A stretch of DNA of 45,858 bases from Gammaproteobacteria bacterium (GTDB taxonomy: Bacteria > Pseudomonadota > Gammaproteobacteria > UBA9339), in the NCBI GenBank assembly GCA_023480665.1, contig JAMCWR010000056.1, positions 1 through 45,858 of the forward strand. Reading direction: 5' to 3'. The position numbers were made by a program, and so were the translations under genes. Of the stretch, positions 36,798 through 45,858 are shown piece by piece. The notes under the pieces were generated by a model. It was given only the letters and a program-made list of their open reading frames with translations, made no database searches and was not told where the DNA came from. Numbering within the stretch: the stretch's first letter is position 1; each line of letters opens with the position of its first letter.

Positions 36798-37502
36798 ATG
36801 ATAAAAAAAATAGGTGTATTTGGTGGGCTTGGGCCATTGGCATCAGCAAAATTCGTTGAGACAATTTACTTCTGTGGTTTACAAAATGTTGCAAATGAAC
36901 AAGAACTTGTTGAGGTTATTTTATACTCTAAGCCATCAATTCCGGATCGCACTGAATATTTATTGCAGGGAAAAACAGAAGTGTTATTTCAGGAACTTTC
37001 AAAAGGTATTGAAAAACTTATAAGCTGTGGTGCTGAAAAAATAATAGTTTGTTGTTTTACGATGCACTATTTAATACCGCAACTTAAGGAAAATATTAGA
37101 AGTAGAATAATTCAATTACCAAGCATCTTATTATTGGAAATTATAAAACAAAGAAAAACTGTGTTATTGCTTTGTACTAAAGGAGCAAAGAAACTAAAAA
37201 TATTTGAGAAAGATTTGCTATGGAATCATGCTAGCAAATATATTGTGAGAATAAATGATGATGATCAGGAGCTAGTGCATAATGCTATATATAAAATCAA
37301 AAAAAATGATCCAAACAAGGTTGTTTCCAATGAACTTGCTTCGCTTTTGAAAAAATATAAAGCGAATATTTTAGGCGCTGGATGCACTGAATTTCATTTG
37401 CTTAGTTCGAAACAATATTTTAATTCCATGGAGGATAATTTTCCTAGTTTTATTGATCCACTAATAACTATTGCAGAAAGCTTGGTATTGCCAAAAAGTT
37501 AA
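36798..37502 (+). CDS. Asp/Glu/hydantoin racemase-family enzyme (amino-acid racemase)
   Basis: The 234-residue protein starts KIGVFGGLGPLASAKFVETI, the opening of aspartate/glutamate racemases. It keeps both catalytic cysteines: Cys86 in CFTMH (family C-N-T-x-H) and Cys196 in GAGCTEFHLL (family G-C-T-E). These act as the two acid/base thiols in a PLP-free two-base mechanism. I chose ATG 36798 because the conserved strand begins there; the frame extends back to a TTG at 36750 that adds 16 atypical residues. It ends 18 bases before the NRPS gene, so it probably supplies a D-amino acid (Asp or Glu by family) to a later NRPS module. The Asn-to-Phe change in CFTMH may alter specificity. Confidence 0.75.
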   Translation: MIKKIGVFGGLGPLASAKFVETIYFCGLQNVANEQELVEVILYSKPSIPDRTEYLLQGKTEVLFQELSKGIEKLISCGAEKIIVCCFTMHYLIPQLKENIRSRIIQLPSILLLEIIKQRKTVLLLCTKGAKKLKIFEKDLLWNHASKYIVRINDDDQELVHNAIYKIKKNDPNKVVSNELASLLKKYKANILGAGCTEFHLLSSKQYFNSMEDNFPSFIDPLITIAESLVLPKS

Positions 37503-37520
37503 AACTCTTAAAGTAAAAAA

Positions 37521-40500
37521 ATGACTAAACAGATGATTGATCAAAATAAAAACACAATTTATCAGCTATTTTCTGATCGGGTAAAAAAGAGCGCTAGTAA
37601 TATTGCTGTGGTTTATGATGGCGAGGCTATTACATATGCCGAGCTTTTTGATCGTATAAATCGTTTAGCTCAGGAAATTCAGATTCTTGATGAAAAAAAA
37701 AGAATGCAAGGCCAGGATTTTTTTATAGGCTTATCATTGAGTCGTGGCATCGAAATGATAACAGGAATGTTAGCAATTATAGCTGTTGGAGGTACATATG
37801 TTCCGCTTGATCCATTATACCCAAAAGAGCGCTTAGCTTACATAGTTGATGACGCAAAAATAAGCATAGTTTTAACAGACAAAAAATTAATCCCTAAGTG
37901 GAAAACGATTAAGAATGATTTACATTATGTCTGCATAAATGGAAACAAACACTATCAAGGAGATGCGCAGCCAATATTTAATGATACAGCTAATGTTGAT
38001 AATTTAGCCTATGTAATTTATACATCCGGATCTACAGGAAGACCAAAAGGGGTGATGGTGAAGCAAAGGGGTGTGATTAATTTGGCTTGCGCACAACGCA
38101 AGATACTAGATCTAAACGAGAAAAGTCATGTTTTGCAATATTCATCAATTAATTTTGACGCTTCCGTTTGGGAAATATTTTCAACGTTGTTCTTTGGAGC
38201 TTCGCTTTATATTGTCCCGGAAAAAATAAGACCTGATTATAGAAAATTATGTACTTTTATAAATAAAAACAAGATCAGCATAGCGGTGTTACCGCCAGCT
38301 ATTTTGTCATTATTCCCTAACAACAATTTAAGGTCGTTGCAAACTCTTGTAGTAGCGGGTGATGTTTGTAATGAAGTAATCATGAAGAAGTGGGGCAAGC
38401 ATAGAAAATTAATTAATGCATACGGTCCTACAGAAGTTACTGTATGTGCAACTTACGCTATTTATGAAGGTGTATGCAAATATAACAACATTGGTTATCC
38501 TATTGCCAATGTTAGTCGCTATGTTCTTGGTCATAATTTGAAAAAAGTTAGCAAAGGATCCGTAGGCGAACTTTTTATTGGTGGCGTGGGTTTAGCTCGT
38601 GGGTATCTTAACCAGCCAGAATTAACCAAAGAAAAATTTATTGAGAACCCATTCTTATCTGATCAGGAGCGAGCTGATAAAAAAGCCCTTGGAGAAGATA
38701 CAAGAATTTACAAAACTGGGGATTTAGTAAGATTAGTATCTGATGAGAGTATTGAATTTATTGGCAGGATTGATAACCAAGTTAAGATTCGTGGATTTAG
38801 AATAGAGCCAGAAGAGGTAGGATATTTATTAAATAAACACCCAGGTATTAATAAATGTATAGTAATAGCAAAGGAGGTTAAAGATAAAAGTCAACAAGAT
38901 CAAATATCCCAAAAAAGACTTATTGCCTACTATGTAGTAAATAAAAACACTAATTTGAATAAGGTAACTTCGAATGTTCTTAGAAAATATTTAGAGCAGA
39001 ATTTACCTGAGTATATGATCCCATCTTATTTTATTTCTTTAAAACAAATGCCCTTGACGCTGAATGGCAAAATAGATAAAGAAAACCTACCTTTACCAGG
39101 GGGCGATAATTTAAACCTGGACAATAAATATGTGTCTCCTCATACCCACGAAGAAAAGATTTTGACGAAGATTTGGCGCAATGTTTTGAAGTTAGATATA
39201 GTTGGAATTAATGATAACTTTTTTAGTTTGGGTGGGGATTCGCTGAATGCGGCTACGGTAGCGATAAAGATTAATGATGTTTTTGGTTTGGGCGTTAGTT
39301 TGGAGACATTGTTTAAATATCCCACAATTTTTGAATTTGCAAAGTATATTAACAAATCATTTCAGTTGAAATCAAAACAACCATGTATAGGGCTTAAAAA
39401 GCAACCTAGAGGCAAATTTATACCGCTTTCATATTCGCAGGAACAAATATGGTTTCATCAGCAACTGCTAGGCGATAATTGTGTATATATTGAAAATTTT
39501 AGTATTAATTTTAATGAAATGATGAACATAAAATGCTTAGAAAAGGCCATAAATTATTTAGTGAGAAGACATGAAGCACTTAGGTTTAGATTGGTAAAGC
39601 ATAATGAGCAAATATTGCAGCGATTTGAAGATTATAAAAAGTTTAAGCTGCATGTCATAAATTTACCTAAAAATTCTAAAGGACTGGTTGCTGCGGAGAC
39701 AGTAGAATATATAACATCAGTTATTAAAAAACCTTTTGATTTGTTTCATGAGTCGCCGATTCGCTTTATCTTAGCAAAATTGACGAGTAACTTTTGCAAG
39801 CTATATGTTGTTGTTCATCATATGGCTTTAGACGGTATTTCTCTATATAAAATATTTTTACCAGAGCTGGAGAAAGCATATAGGGCATTTTTAGAAAATA
39901 AAACCCCTTGTTTCGATAAAGTAATATTTCAATATGGTGATTATGCCAATTGGCAAAGAAATCTTATTAGAAATACAGCGATTGTTACCGGGCAATTAAG
40001 TTACTGGAAAACACAGCTTGCAGATTTAGAAGGTTTAAATTTATTTGTTAGTCCAACAGATTCTAAGTCTATGCTGTGGTTTGGCGCAAGAGAGTGCTTG
40101 AAAATTTCTCCAGAACTTTCTTTACAGCTAAAAAATTTCAGTAAAGCAGAAAGTTGCACTCTTTTTATAGTACTCATGGCAGTATTTGTTATATTACTTT
40201 TTCGTTACTCTGGTCAGAATGATATAGCTTTTGGGACTGTATTTCATGGAAGAAATCAAGAACTATTGAGCAAGATATTCGGAAACTTTTTAAATACTAT
40301 AATTATTCGGTGTAGGTTCGTAAATTCAATTACTTTTTCTGAGTTATTGGTGTTGGTTAAGAAAGTATTATTAGAGGCACAAAAAAATCAGGATATACCA
40401 TATCAAATTGTTTCTAAGAATATTTCCGTTAAAAACGGCATGAATAACCAAATGTTTAATACCGCTTTTATTTTTGAGCCAGCATTAGAAGATGATAAAT

Positions 40501-43500
40501 CCAAATGGGAATTAAGTCAGTTAGAAATGCATAATGATACCACAAAATTTGATCTAACTTTTGAGTTGGACGAAAGATCATATGGCATCATAGGCAGAGT
40601 CGAATACAATAAAAATATTTTTAGTAAGTCTTCAATTCTGCGAATGATTGATCACTACCAAATATTATTGGAAAATATTGTAAAAAGCCCATTGACCCCA
40701 ATTTCATCCATTAATTTACTTACCAAAGAAGAAAAGCAGTTTTTAACAAAATTTAACCAAACCAATGCCTATTACCAAAAAGATAAAACTATTCATGAGC
40801 TTTTTGAAGAACAAGCCCGAAAAAACCCAAACCATATTGCTCTAATATTTGAAAACCAGGAATTAACTTATAAAGAATTAAACGAAAGAGCAAATCAATT
40901 AGCGCTTTATATTAGAGCGCACTATGAAAATGCAAAGCCGCAAAACCATAGAAAGCTTCGACAAAAATTTATTCCAGATACATTAATTGCTTTGTGTTTG
41001 AATCGCAGTTTTGACATGCTTGTTAGTATTCTTGGCGTCCTTAAAGCAGGAGGGGCTTATGTGCCAATTGACCCATCTTATCCAGAAGAAAGAATAAAGT
41101 TCATTTTACGAGATACAAATACAGAAATGGTTATAACCCAAGAACATTTTGGTAAAAAACTAGAAGCAATTACAAAAGCATATAAAGATAGAAATACTAA
41201 GATCATTTTCATAGATAATGATCAAACAAAGAAGAAACTTTTGCAGCTATCTGTGAGTGATCTTAAACCTATAAGCAAAGCCAAAGATCTTGCGTATGTT
41301 ATTTATACATCGGGAACAACAGGCAAGCCGAAAGGGTCGATGCTTAACCATTCAGGCATAGTAAATAGAATTCAATGGATGCAAGGCAGATATCCATTAA
41401 CACCTGTGGATAGAGTTTTACAAAAAACCCCTTATGTTTTTGATGTGTCGGTGTGGGAATTGTTGTGGGCAAATTGGTATGGGGCAACCATAGTGTTAGC
41501 TAAACCAGATGGGCACAAAGATAATCAATACTTGCATGAGTTGATTACAAAGCAAAAAATCACAGTTTTGCATTTTGTACCATCTATGTTTAATGCGTAT
41601 TTAGATTATATTGCTAGCAGTGAATTATTTAAGGCCCCATCGGTAAAACAATTATTTTGTAGTGGTGAAGCGTTACCATCATCTCAGGTATTAAAATTTG
41701 AACAATTAAAAAGTAATGGACAGCTGGCAGAAAAAACACGTCTTAGTAATCTTTACGGACCAACTGAAGCATCAATTGACGTAACTTATTATGACTGTGA
41801 TAAACAACAAAATTTAATACCAATAGGCAAACCTATTGCGAATATTCAAGTCTATGTATTAGACACAGACTTTAATCAAGTCCCAATTGACTTGATTGGT
41901 GAATTATATATAGGTGGCGTGGGTTTGGCTCGTGGTTATCTTAACCAAACAGAATTAACCCAACAAAAATTTATAGAAAATCCTTTCTTGTCTAGGCAAG
42001 AAAGGGCTCATAAAAAGTTAATTGGTGAAGATACTAGGATTTATAAAACTGGTGATTTGGGAAGGTGGCGCGCTGATGGCAATATTGAATTTATTGGCAG
42101 AATTGATAATCAAGTGAAGATTCGAGGTTTTAGAATAGAGTTGAGTGAAATTGAATCTTTGCTATGTAAGTATCCTGGTATAACACAATGTATAGTAATA
42201 GCTAGTGATATTGGTATACAGAAGCAATTAATTGCGTATTATGTGACTAAAAAAACCAAAAAAGACACAGAAATAACCGTTAATTTACTTAGGCATTATC
42301 TTGAGCGTGATTTGCCAGAGTATATGATTCCTTCTTATTTTGTTGCTCTAGAAAAAATACCATTAACTATAAATGGCAAGGTAGATAAAACAGCTTTGCC
42401 ATTACCAAATAGCAGTAATTTAAAATTGGCTAATGAATATGTAGCCCCAAGAACTACATCGGAGAAAATTTTGGCCAAGATTTGGCGTGATGTGTTGAAA
42501 CTGGATCGGGTTGGTATTTACGATAATTTTTTTAACTTAGGTGGCGATTCAATTATGAGCATTCAGGTTGTTTCTCGTGCTAGAGAAGCTGGTCTTTATT
42601 TAGCACCAAAGCAACTGCTTGTTAATACTACGATTGCTGAATTAGCAAAAGAAAGCTTGGAAAATAAAAGTGGGCTTGATGATATTGTAGCAGAACAAGG
42701 GTTAGCGTCCGGAGAGTTTAATTTTACCCCAATTCAACAGTGGTTTTTTGAGAAAAACTTTATCAATCCCAATTATTTTAATCAGGCATTTCTTTTTAAG
42801 TGCAAATTACAAATCGATAAAAATATTCTTATTAAAGTATTTACTAAGTTGATGGAACATCATGATGTTTTACGATTGCGGTTTTCTAATTTTAAGCAGA
42901 AGTATGTAAATAGTAAAACAACTGCAACTCCATTAATCAAAGAAATTGATTTATCTAAAGTCAAAGACCAGGCGAGTTTTATAGAAAAAAGCAATGCTAA
43001 GCTTCAGGCTGGTTTAGATATAGAGCATGGTCCAGTTATGATTTTAGGTTTGTATTATAACCATGTTGATGGCAGGCAAAGATTATTTATTGCAATTCAC
43101 CATTTAATTATTGATTGGGTATCTTGGAAAATATTCCTTGAAGACATAGAGAGCGCTTACCAACAACTTTTATCAAATCAAAAAATATCTTTGCCGGCAA
43201 AAACCAGCTCCTATAAAACCTGGTCTGAAGTTTTGCAAAGCTATGCTAAGAGTGAATTATTGCGCTCAGAATTGGATTATTGGTTATCAATAGAAAAAGA
43301 AGTAAGTAATTTGCCAGTAGATCGGGTATCTGAAACAACACAGGTTAAGTGCGCGGGGCTTTATACTATTCGTTTAACTCAAACAGAGACGAAGCAATTA
43401 TTAACTGAGGTTCCTAAGGCTTATCAAACACACATTAACGATATTCTTCTTTCGGCACTTGCTTTAGCTGTTTTTGCGTGGACTGGGCAAAAGAACCTTT

Positions 43501-44153
43501 TTTTAAATTTGGAAGGACATGGTCGTGAAGGTTCAATTCTTAATGTTGATGTTTATAGAACTATTGGTTGGTTTACCTCTATTTATCCAGTTCATTTATA
43601 TTTACCGGATGAAGTAGACAACATGGGAAATTATCTAGCCATGACAATAAAAGCGATAAAGGAGCAATTACGCAAGATACCAAATAAAGGAATTGGATAT
43701 GGTGTACTCAAATACCTAGCTAATGATAATTTATCTAAGCAGTTTAAGAAAAATGATCGAGCCAGTATTAGCTTTAATTATTTAGGAGGAATGGACGATG
43801 ATTCATTAACAATATTACAAAAAACACCAGAATCAGTGGGTAGCTATGTTTCATTAGACAATCAAATGACTAGTTTGATTGATGCTAATGCTATGGTCAT
43901 GAATGATCATTTATATGTAAATTTTTGCTTTAGTAGTCGACATTATTATCCAGCTACCATAAAAAACTTTGGCAATGGGTTTAAAAAATACTTACGACTT
44001 TTAATTAATCATTGTACCCAACCAGACGCAGTAGGATATACACCTTCAGATTTTAAAGCAATTCAACTAAATCAAAAGGAGATTGATAATATTTTAGATT
44101 CTGATTCCAAAAACCTTGAAACTTTAGCTGGTAATATTATTGAGGAATTTTAA
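37521..44153 (+). CDS. Non-ribosomal peptide synthetase, A-T-C-A-T-E, predicted aromatic (Phe-like) then D-Ser
   Basis: The 2210-residue protein begins directly with an adenylation domain (about residues 13-525; YVIYTSGSTGRPKG), so it is an initiating module. T1 is DNFFSLGGDSLNA with pantetheine Ser574. The C domain (about 630-1070) has HHMALDG at 766-772. A2 (about 1090-1610) has YTSGTTGKPKG. T2 is DNFFNLGGDSIMS with Ser1677. The last domain (about 1730-2170) is epimerisation type: HHLIIDWVSW (1860-1869), GHGRE, RTIGWFTSIYPV, NKGIGYGVL, FNYLGG. Specificity codes read by alignment to GrsA are D-A-W-V-V-A-A-V-C-K for A1, close to Phe codes, and D-V-W-H-F-S-L-I-D-K for A2, close to the Ser code of EntF. 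The short tail after E may dock to the next protein. Confidence 0.93.
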   Translation: MTKQMIDQNKNTIYQLFSDRVKKSASNIAVVYDGEAITYAELFDRINRLAQEIQILDEKKRMQGQDFFIGLSLSRGIEMITGMLAIIAVGGTYVPLDPLYPKERLAYIVDDAKISIVLTDKKLIPKWKTIKNDLHYVCINGNKHYQGDAQPIFNDTANVDNLAYVIYTSGSTGRPKGVMVKQRGVINLACAQRKILDLNEKSHVLQYSSINFDASVWEIFSTLFFGASLYIVPEKIRPDYRKLCTFINKNKISIAVLPPAILSLFPNNNLRSLQTLVVAGDVCNEVIMKKWGKHRKLINAYGPTEVTVCATYAIYEGVCKYNNIGYPIANVSRYVLGHNLKKVSKGSVGELFIGGVGLARGYLNQPELTKEKFIENPFLSDQERADKKALGEDTRIYKTGDLVRLVSDESIEFIGRIDNQVKIRGFRIEPEEVGYLLNKHPGINKCIVIAKEVKDKSQQDQISQKRLIAYYVVNKNTNLNKVTSNVLRKYLEQNLPEYMIPSYFISLKQMPLTLNGKIDKENLPLPGGDNLNLDNKYVSPHTHEEKILTKIWRNVLKLDIVGINDNFFSLGGDSLNAATVAIKINDVFGLGVSLETLFKYPTIFEFAKYINKSFQLKSKQPCIGLKKQPRGKFIPLSYSQEQIWFHQQLLGDNCVYIENFSINFNEMMNIKCLEKAINYLVRRHEALRFRLVKHNEQILQRFEDYKKFKLHVINLPKNSKGLVAAETVEYITSVIKKPFDLFHESPIRFILAKLTSNFCKLYVVVHHMALDGISLYKIFLPELEKAYRAFLENKTPCFDKVIFQYGDYANWQRNLIRNTAIVTGQLSYWKTQLADLEGLNLFVSPTDSKSMLWFGARECLKISPELSLQLKNFSKAESCTLFIVLMAVFVILLFRYSGQNDIAFGTVFHGRNQELLSKIFGNFLNTIIIRCRFVNSITFSELLVLVKKVLLEAQKNQDIPYQIVSKNISVKNGMNNQMFNTAFIFEPALEDDKSKWELSQLEMHNDTTKFDLTFELDERSYGIIGRVEYNKNIFSKSSILRMIDHYQILLENIVKSPLTPISSINLLTKEEKQFLTKFNQTNAYYQKDKTIHELFEEQARKNPNHIALIFENQELTYKELNERANQLALYIRAHYENAKPQNHRKLRQKFIPDTLIALCLNRSFDMLVSILGVLKAGGAYVPIDPSYPEERIKFILRDTNTEMVITQEHFGKKLEAITKAYKDRNTKIIFIDNDQTKKKLLQLSVSDLKPISKAKDLAYVIYTSGTTGKPKGSMLNHSGIVNRIQWMQGRYPLTPVDRVLQKTPYVFDVSVWELLWANWYGATIVLAKPDGHKDNQYLHELITKQKITVLHFVPSMFNAYLDYIASSELFKAPSVKQLFCSGEALPSSQVLKFEQLKSNGQLAEKTRLSNLYGPTEASIDVTYYDCDKQQNLIPIGKPIANIQVYVLDTDFNQVPIDLIGELYIGGVGLARGYLNQTELTQQKFIENPFLSRQERAHKKLIGEDTRIYKTGDLGRWRADGNIEFIGRIDNQVKIRGFRIELSEIESLLCKYPGITQCIVIASDIGIQKQLIAYYVTKKTKKDTEITVNLLRHYLERDLPEYMIPSYFVALEKIPLTINGKVDKTALPLPNSSNLKLANEYVAPRTTSEKILAKIWRDVLKLDRVGIYDNFFNLGGDSIMSIQVVSRAREAGLYLAPKQLLVNTTIAELAKESLENKSGLDDIVAEQGLASGEFNFTPIQQWFFEKNFINPNYFNQAFLFKCKLQIDKNILIKVFTKLMEHHDVLRLRFSNFKQKYVNSKTTATPLIKEIDLSKVKDQASFIEKSNAKLQAGLDIEHGPVMILGLYYNHVDGRQRLFIAIHHLIIDWVSWKIFLEDIESAYQQLLSNQKISLPAKTSSYKTWSEVLQSYAKSELLRSELDYWLSIEKEVSNLPVDRVSETTQVKCAGLYTIRLTQTETKQLLTEVPKAYQTHINDILLSALALAVFAWTGQKNLFLNLEGHGREGSILNVDVYRTIGWFTSIYPVHLYLPDEVDNMGNYLAMTIKAIKEQLRKIPNKGIGYGVLKYLANDNLSKQFKKNDRASISFNYLGGMDDDSLTILQKTPESVGSYVSLDNQMTSLIDANAMVMNDHLYVNFCFSSRHYYPATIKNFGNGFKKYLRLLINHCTQPDAVGYTPSDFKAIQLNQKEIDNILDSDSKNLETLAGNIIEEF

Positions 44154-45858
44154 ATGAATAAAATAACCGGCAATAAAATATCTAATTTAATTTATGCTCT
44201 TCAAGCTAAGGGCATCAAATTTGATGTAAGCGTTGACAAATTAAGATGTATTCTTCCACATGGTATTACATTATCTGACATTGAAAAAAATACGTTAAAA
44301 CACAACAAGAAGAATATTATACAGTTTTTACGTCATTCTACTTTTAAGAAAACAATAGAAACAATTTATGGTTTGAGTCCACTACAGGAAGGACTGCTAT
44401 TTCATGCTCTCTATGCCCCGGAAAGCGATCAATATCGTACCCAAATTATTTTTGAATGCGCAAGTGTAAATTCTAATATTTTAAAATTAGCTTGGATTGA
44501 GCTAGTTAAAAGACATGCAATTTTAAGAACCAAATTCCTTTGGCAAGGATTAGAAAAACCAGTGCAAATAGTACAAAAAGAAGTAGATTTGCCCTGGTAT
44601 GAGGAGGATTGGTCTAATCTTAATAGAGAAGAACAGGAGCAAAACCTGCTTGAATATTTTAAACATGATTTAGATCAATCATTTGATTTTTCTAAACCGT
44701 GTTTAATGCGCATGCATTTAATTAAGCTAAATTCTAACAAAAACGCAAGGTATGTTTTTGTTTGGACATACCACCATATTTTGTTGGATGGTTGGTGTTT
44801 GCCCATTATTTTTGCAGAGTTGGATGAGCTCTATCTAAGTATTATTAATGGTAAAAAATTATCATTGCCAGCAGTACCCGCTTATGAAAAGTACATAGAA
44901 TGGTTATCTGGACAAAGTAAAGACGAAGCCAAAGTCTTCTGGCAAGGGCAATTGGCGGGTATAGATAGCCCTACCGATCTTGGTGTAAACAAAAATAAGC
45001 TAGAGATACACAAACCTATAGTTGATCTTAAAGAATATCATGAATGTTTATCCAATGATTTCTCAAATGAATGTCGTTTTTTTGCTAAAAAGAATTCTGT
45101 TACCTTAGGCGCGTTAGTGGGGCTTGCTTGGTCTATAGTGCTTACAAAATATAGCAACCAAGAGGATATTGTTTTTGGGGCAACTGTATCAGGTAGGTTT
45201 GGTGATATACCTCAGATAGAAAAAATGGTCGGTCTTTTTATAAATACCTTGCCTCTTCGGGTAAAAATTAGTAAAGATAAAACCGTTAGAGATGAATTGC
45301 TTGATCTTCATAAAAAAATTCAGTTGATTAACCAATATAGTTATTTAAGTTTAAATGAAGTTCAAACCCAGAGCGCTATTCCCAAAAGCATACCTATTTT
45401 CTATAGTTTGTTTGTATTTGAAAATTATCCATTAGATGAGGAGCTGGCTTGTCTATTTGGATCAAATACAGGCAAAGAAAAAATAAAACTGATGTTTGAA
45501 AATATCAAATTTTATGAAAAAACCAACTATCCACTAACTCTTGTGATTTTACCGGGAACCAAACTATTTATTAAAGCAATTTATGATGCGGAATCATTTT
45601 CCAGTGAAGTCATAAAATCTTTAGTAAGGCATGTTCACAATGCATTAATTTGGTTGATAAGAAACGAAGATCAACTTTTAGCAAAAGCCAATATTTTTAC
45701 TACCAAGGAACTTAATCACCTAATTGATCATTATAACAAACCACAAAAACACTACCCAAATGACAAAACGATACAACAATTGTTTGAAGAGCAGGTTAGA
45801 AAAACTCCAAATAATATAGCGCTCGTATATGAAGGTAAAGAGTTAACCTATAAGGAAT
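44154..45858 (+). CDS. Non-ribosomal peptide synthetase, TubC-type docking domain, C domain and start of A domain (cut by window edge)
   Basis: The ATG directly follows the previous stop, with GAGGAA inside the end of the preceding gene as ribosome-binding site. Residues about 8-60 (NLIYALQAKGIKFDV, then DKLRCILPHG and NIIQFLR) match the TubC N-terminal docking domain pattern. A condensation domain follows (about 67-500): LSPLQEGLLFHAL, the active-site HHILLDG at 207-213, and FGATVSGRFGDIP. The S-P-L-Q-E-G-x-L-F-H motif is typical of C domains that accept a D-residue from upstream, which fits the preceding E domain. An A domain opens near residue 540 (FEEQVRKTPNNIALVYEG) and is cut at the edge. 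At least 568 codons are visible. Confidence 0.9.
   Translation, partial: MNKITGNKISNLIYALQAKGIKFDVSVDKLRCILPHGITLSDIEKNTLKHNKKNIIQFLRHSTFKKTIETIYGLSPLQEGLLFHALYAPESDQYRTQIIFECASVNSNILKLAWIELVKRHAILRTKFLWQGLEKPVQIVQKEVDLPWYEEDWSNLNREEQEQNLLEYFKHDLDQSFDFSKPCLMRMHLIKLNSNKNARYVFVWTYHHILLDGWCLPIIFAELDELYLSIINGKKLSLPAVPAYEKYIEWLSGQSKDEAKVFWQGQLAGIDSPTDLGVNKNKLEIHKPIVDLKEYHECLSNDFSNECRFFAKKNSVTLGALVGLAWSIVLTKYSNQEDIVFGATVSGRFGDIPQIEKMVGLFINTLPLRVKISKDKTVRDELLDLHKKIQLINQYSYLSLNEVQTQSAIPKSIPIFYSLFVFENYPLDEELACLFGSNTGKEKIKLMFENIKFYEKTNYPLTLVILPGTKLFIKAIYDAESFSSEVIKSLVRHVHNALIWLIRNEDQLLAKANIFTTKELNHLIDHYNKPQKHYPNDKTIQQLFEEQVRKTPNNIALVYEGKELTYKE

Overview
The window is AT-rich bacterial DNA with dense, operon-style gene packing. 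It suggests a gammaproteobacterium. Pointers are htpG, a complete potABCD polyamine operon, a CCA-encoding tRNA and a NosP/NahK-like sensor pair of the kind described in Legionella, Pseudomonas and Shewanella. A Legionellales-like host is my best guess, but nothing here fixes the genus.

Positions 1-15327 hold a surface-polysaccharide locus. It contains the tail of a GT2 glycosyltransferase, a GT87-like membrane mannosyltransferase, a large polytopic membrane protein on the opposite strand, and a decayed paralogue of that protein. These are followed by a plus-strand run: Wzx-type flippase, GT2, two GT4 enzymes, a WcaJ-type polyprenyl glycosylphosphotransferase, a UDP-galactopyranose-mutase-like flavoprotein, galE and ugd. 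Together they would build UDP-sugars, assemble a repeat unit on undecaprenyl phosphate and flip it. No clear Wzy or Wzz is visible.

Positions 15342-20392 carry an unusual dicarboxylate/amino-acid symporter, fadD and htpG, the last with a candidate sigma-32 promoter. Positions 20696-26069 form a signalling unit: an HD-GYP response regulator, a FIST-domain (NosP-like) protein and a large hybrid histidine kinase. This is probably a nitric-oxide or small-ligand to cyclic-di-GMP circuit. The potABCD operon (26076-29817) runs leftwards. Then come glk, a second large membrane protein, pfkA, and a tRNA with a CAT anticodon that is probably the lysidine-type tRNA-Ile2.

After two exported cysteine-containing proteins that look like diverged paralogues (34140-35329), the rest of the window is a biosynthetic cluster on the plus strand. 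It holds a LynF/PagF/TruF-family peptide prenyltransferase (a RiPP, cyanobactin-type enzyme), a 62-residue Nif11-leader-like protein with no core peptide, an Asp/Glu-family racemase and a two-module NRPS (A-T-C-A-T-E). A second NRPS follows, opening with a TubC-type docking domain and cut by the window edge. By specificity-code reading the first NRPS would make an aromatic (Phe-like) residue joined to D-Ser. Combining a RiPP-type prenyltransferase and a leader-like protein with an NRPS line is the most unusual thing in the window. It could represent prenylation of a non-ribosomal peptide.
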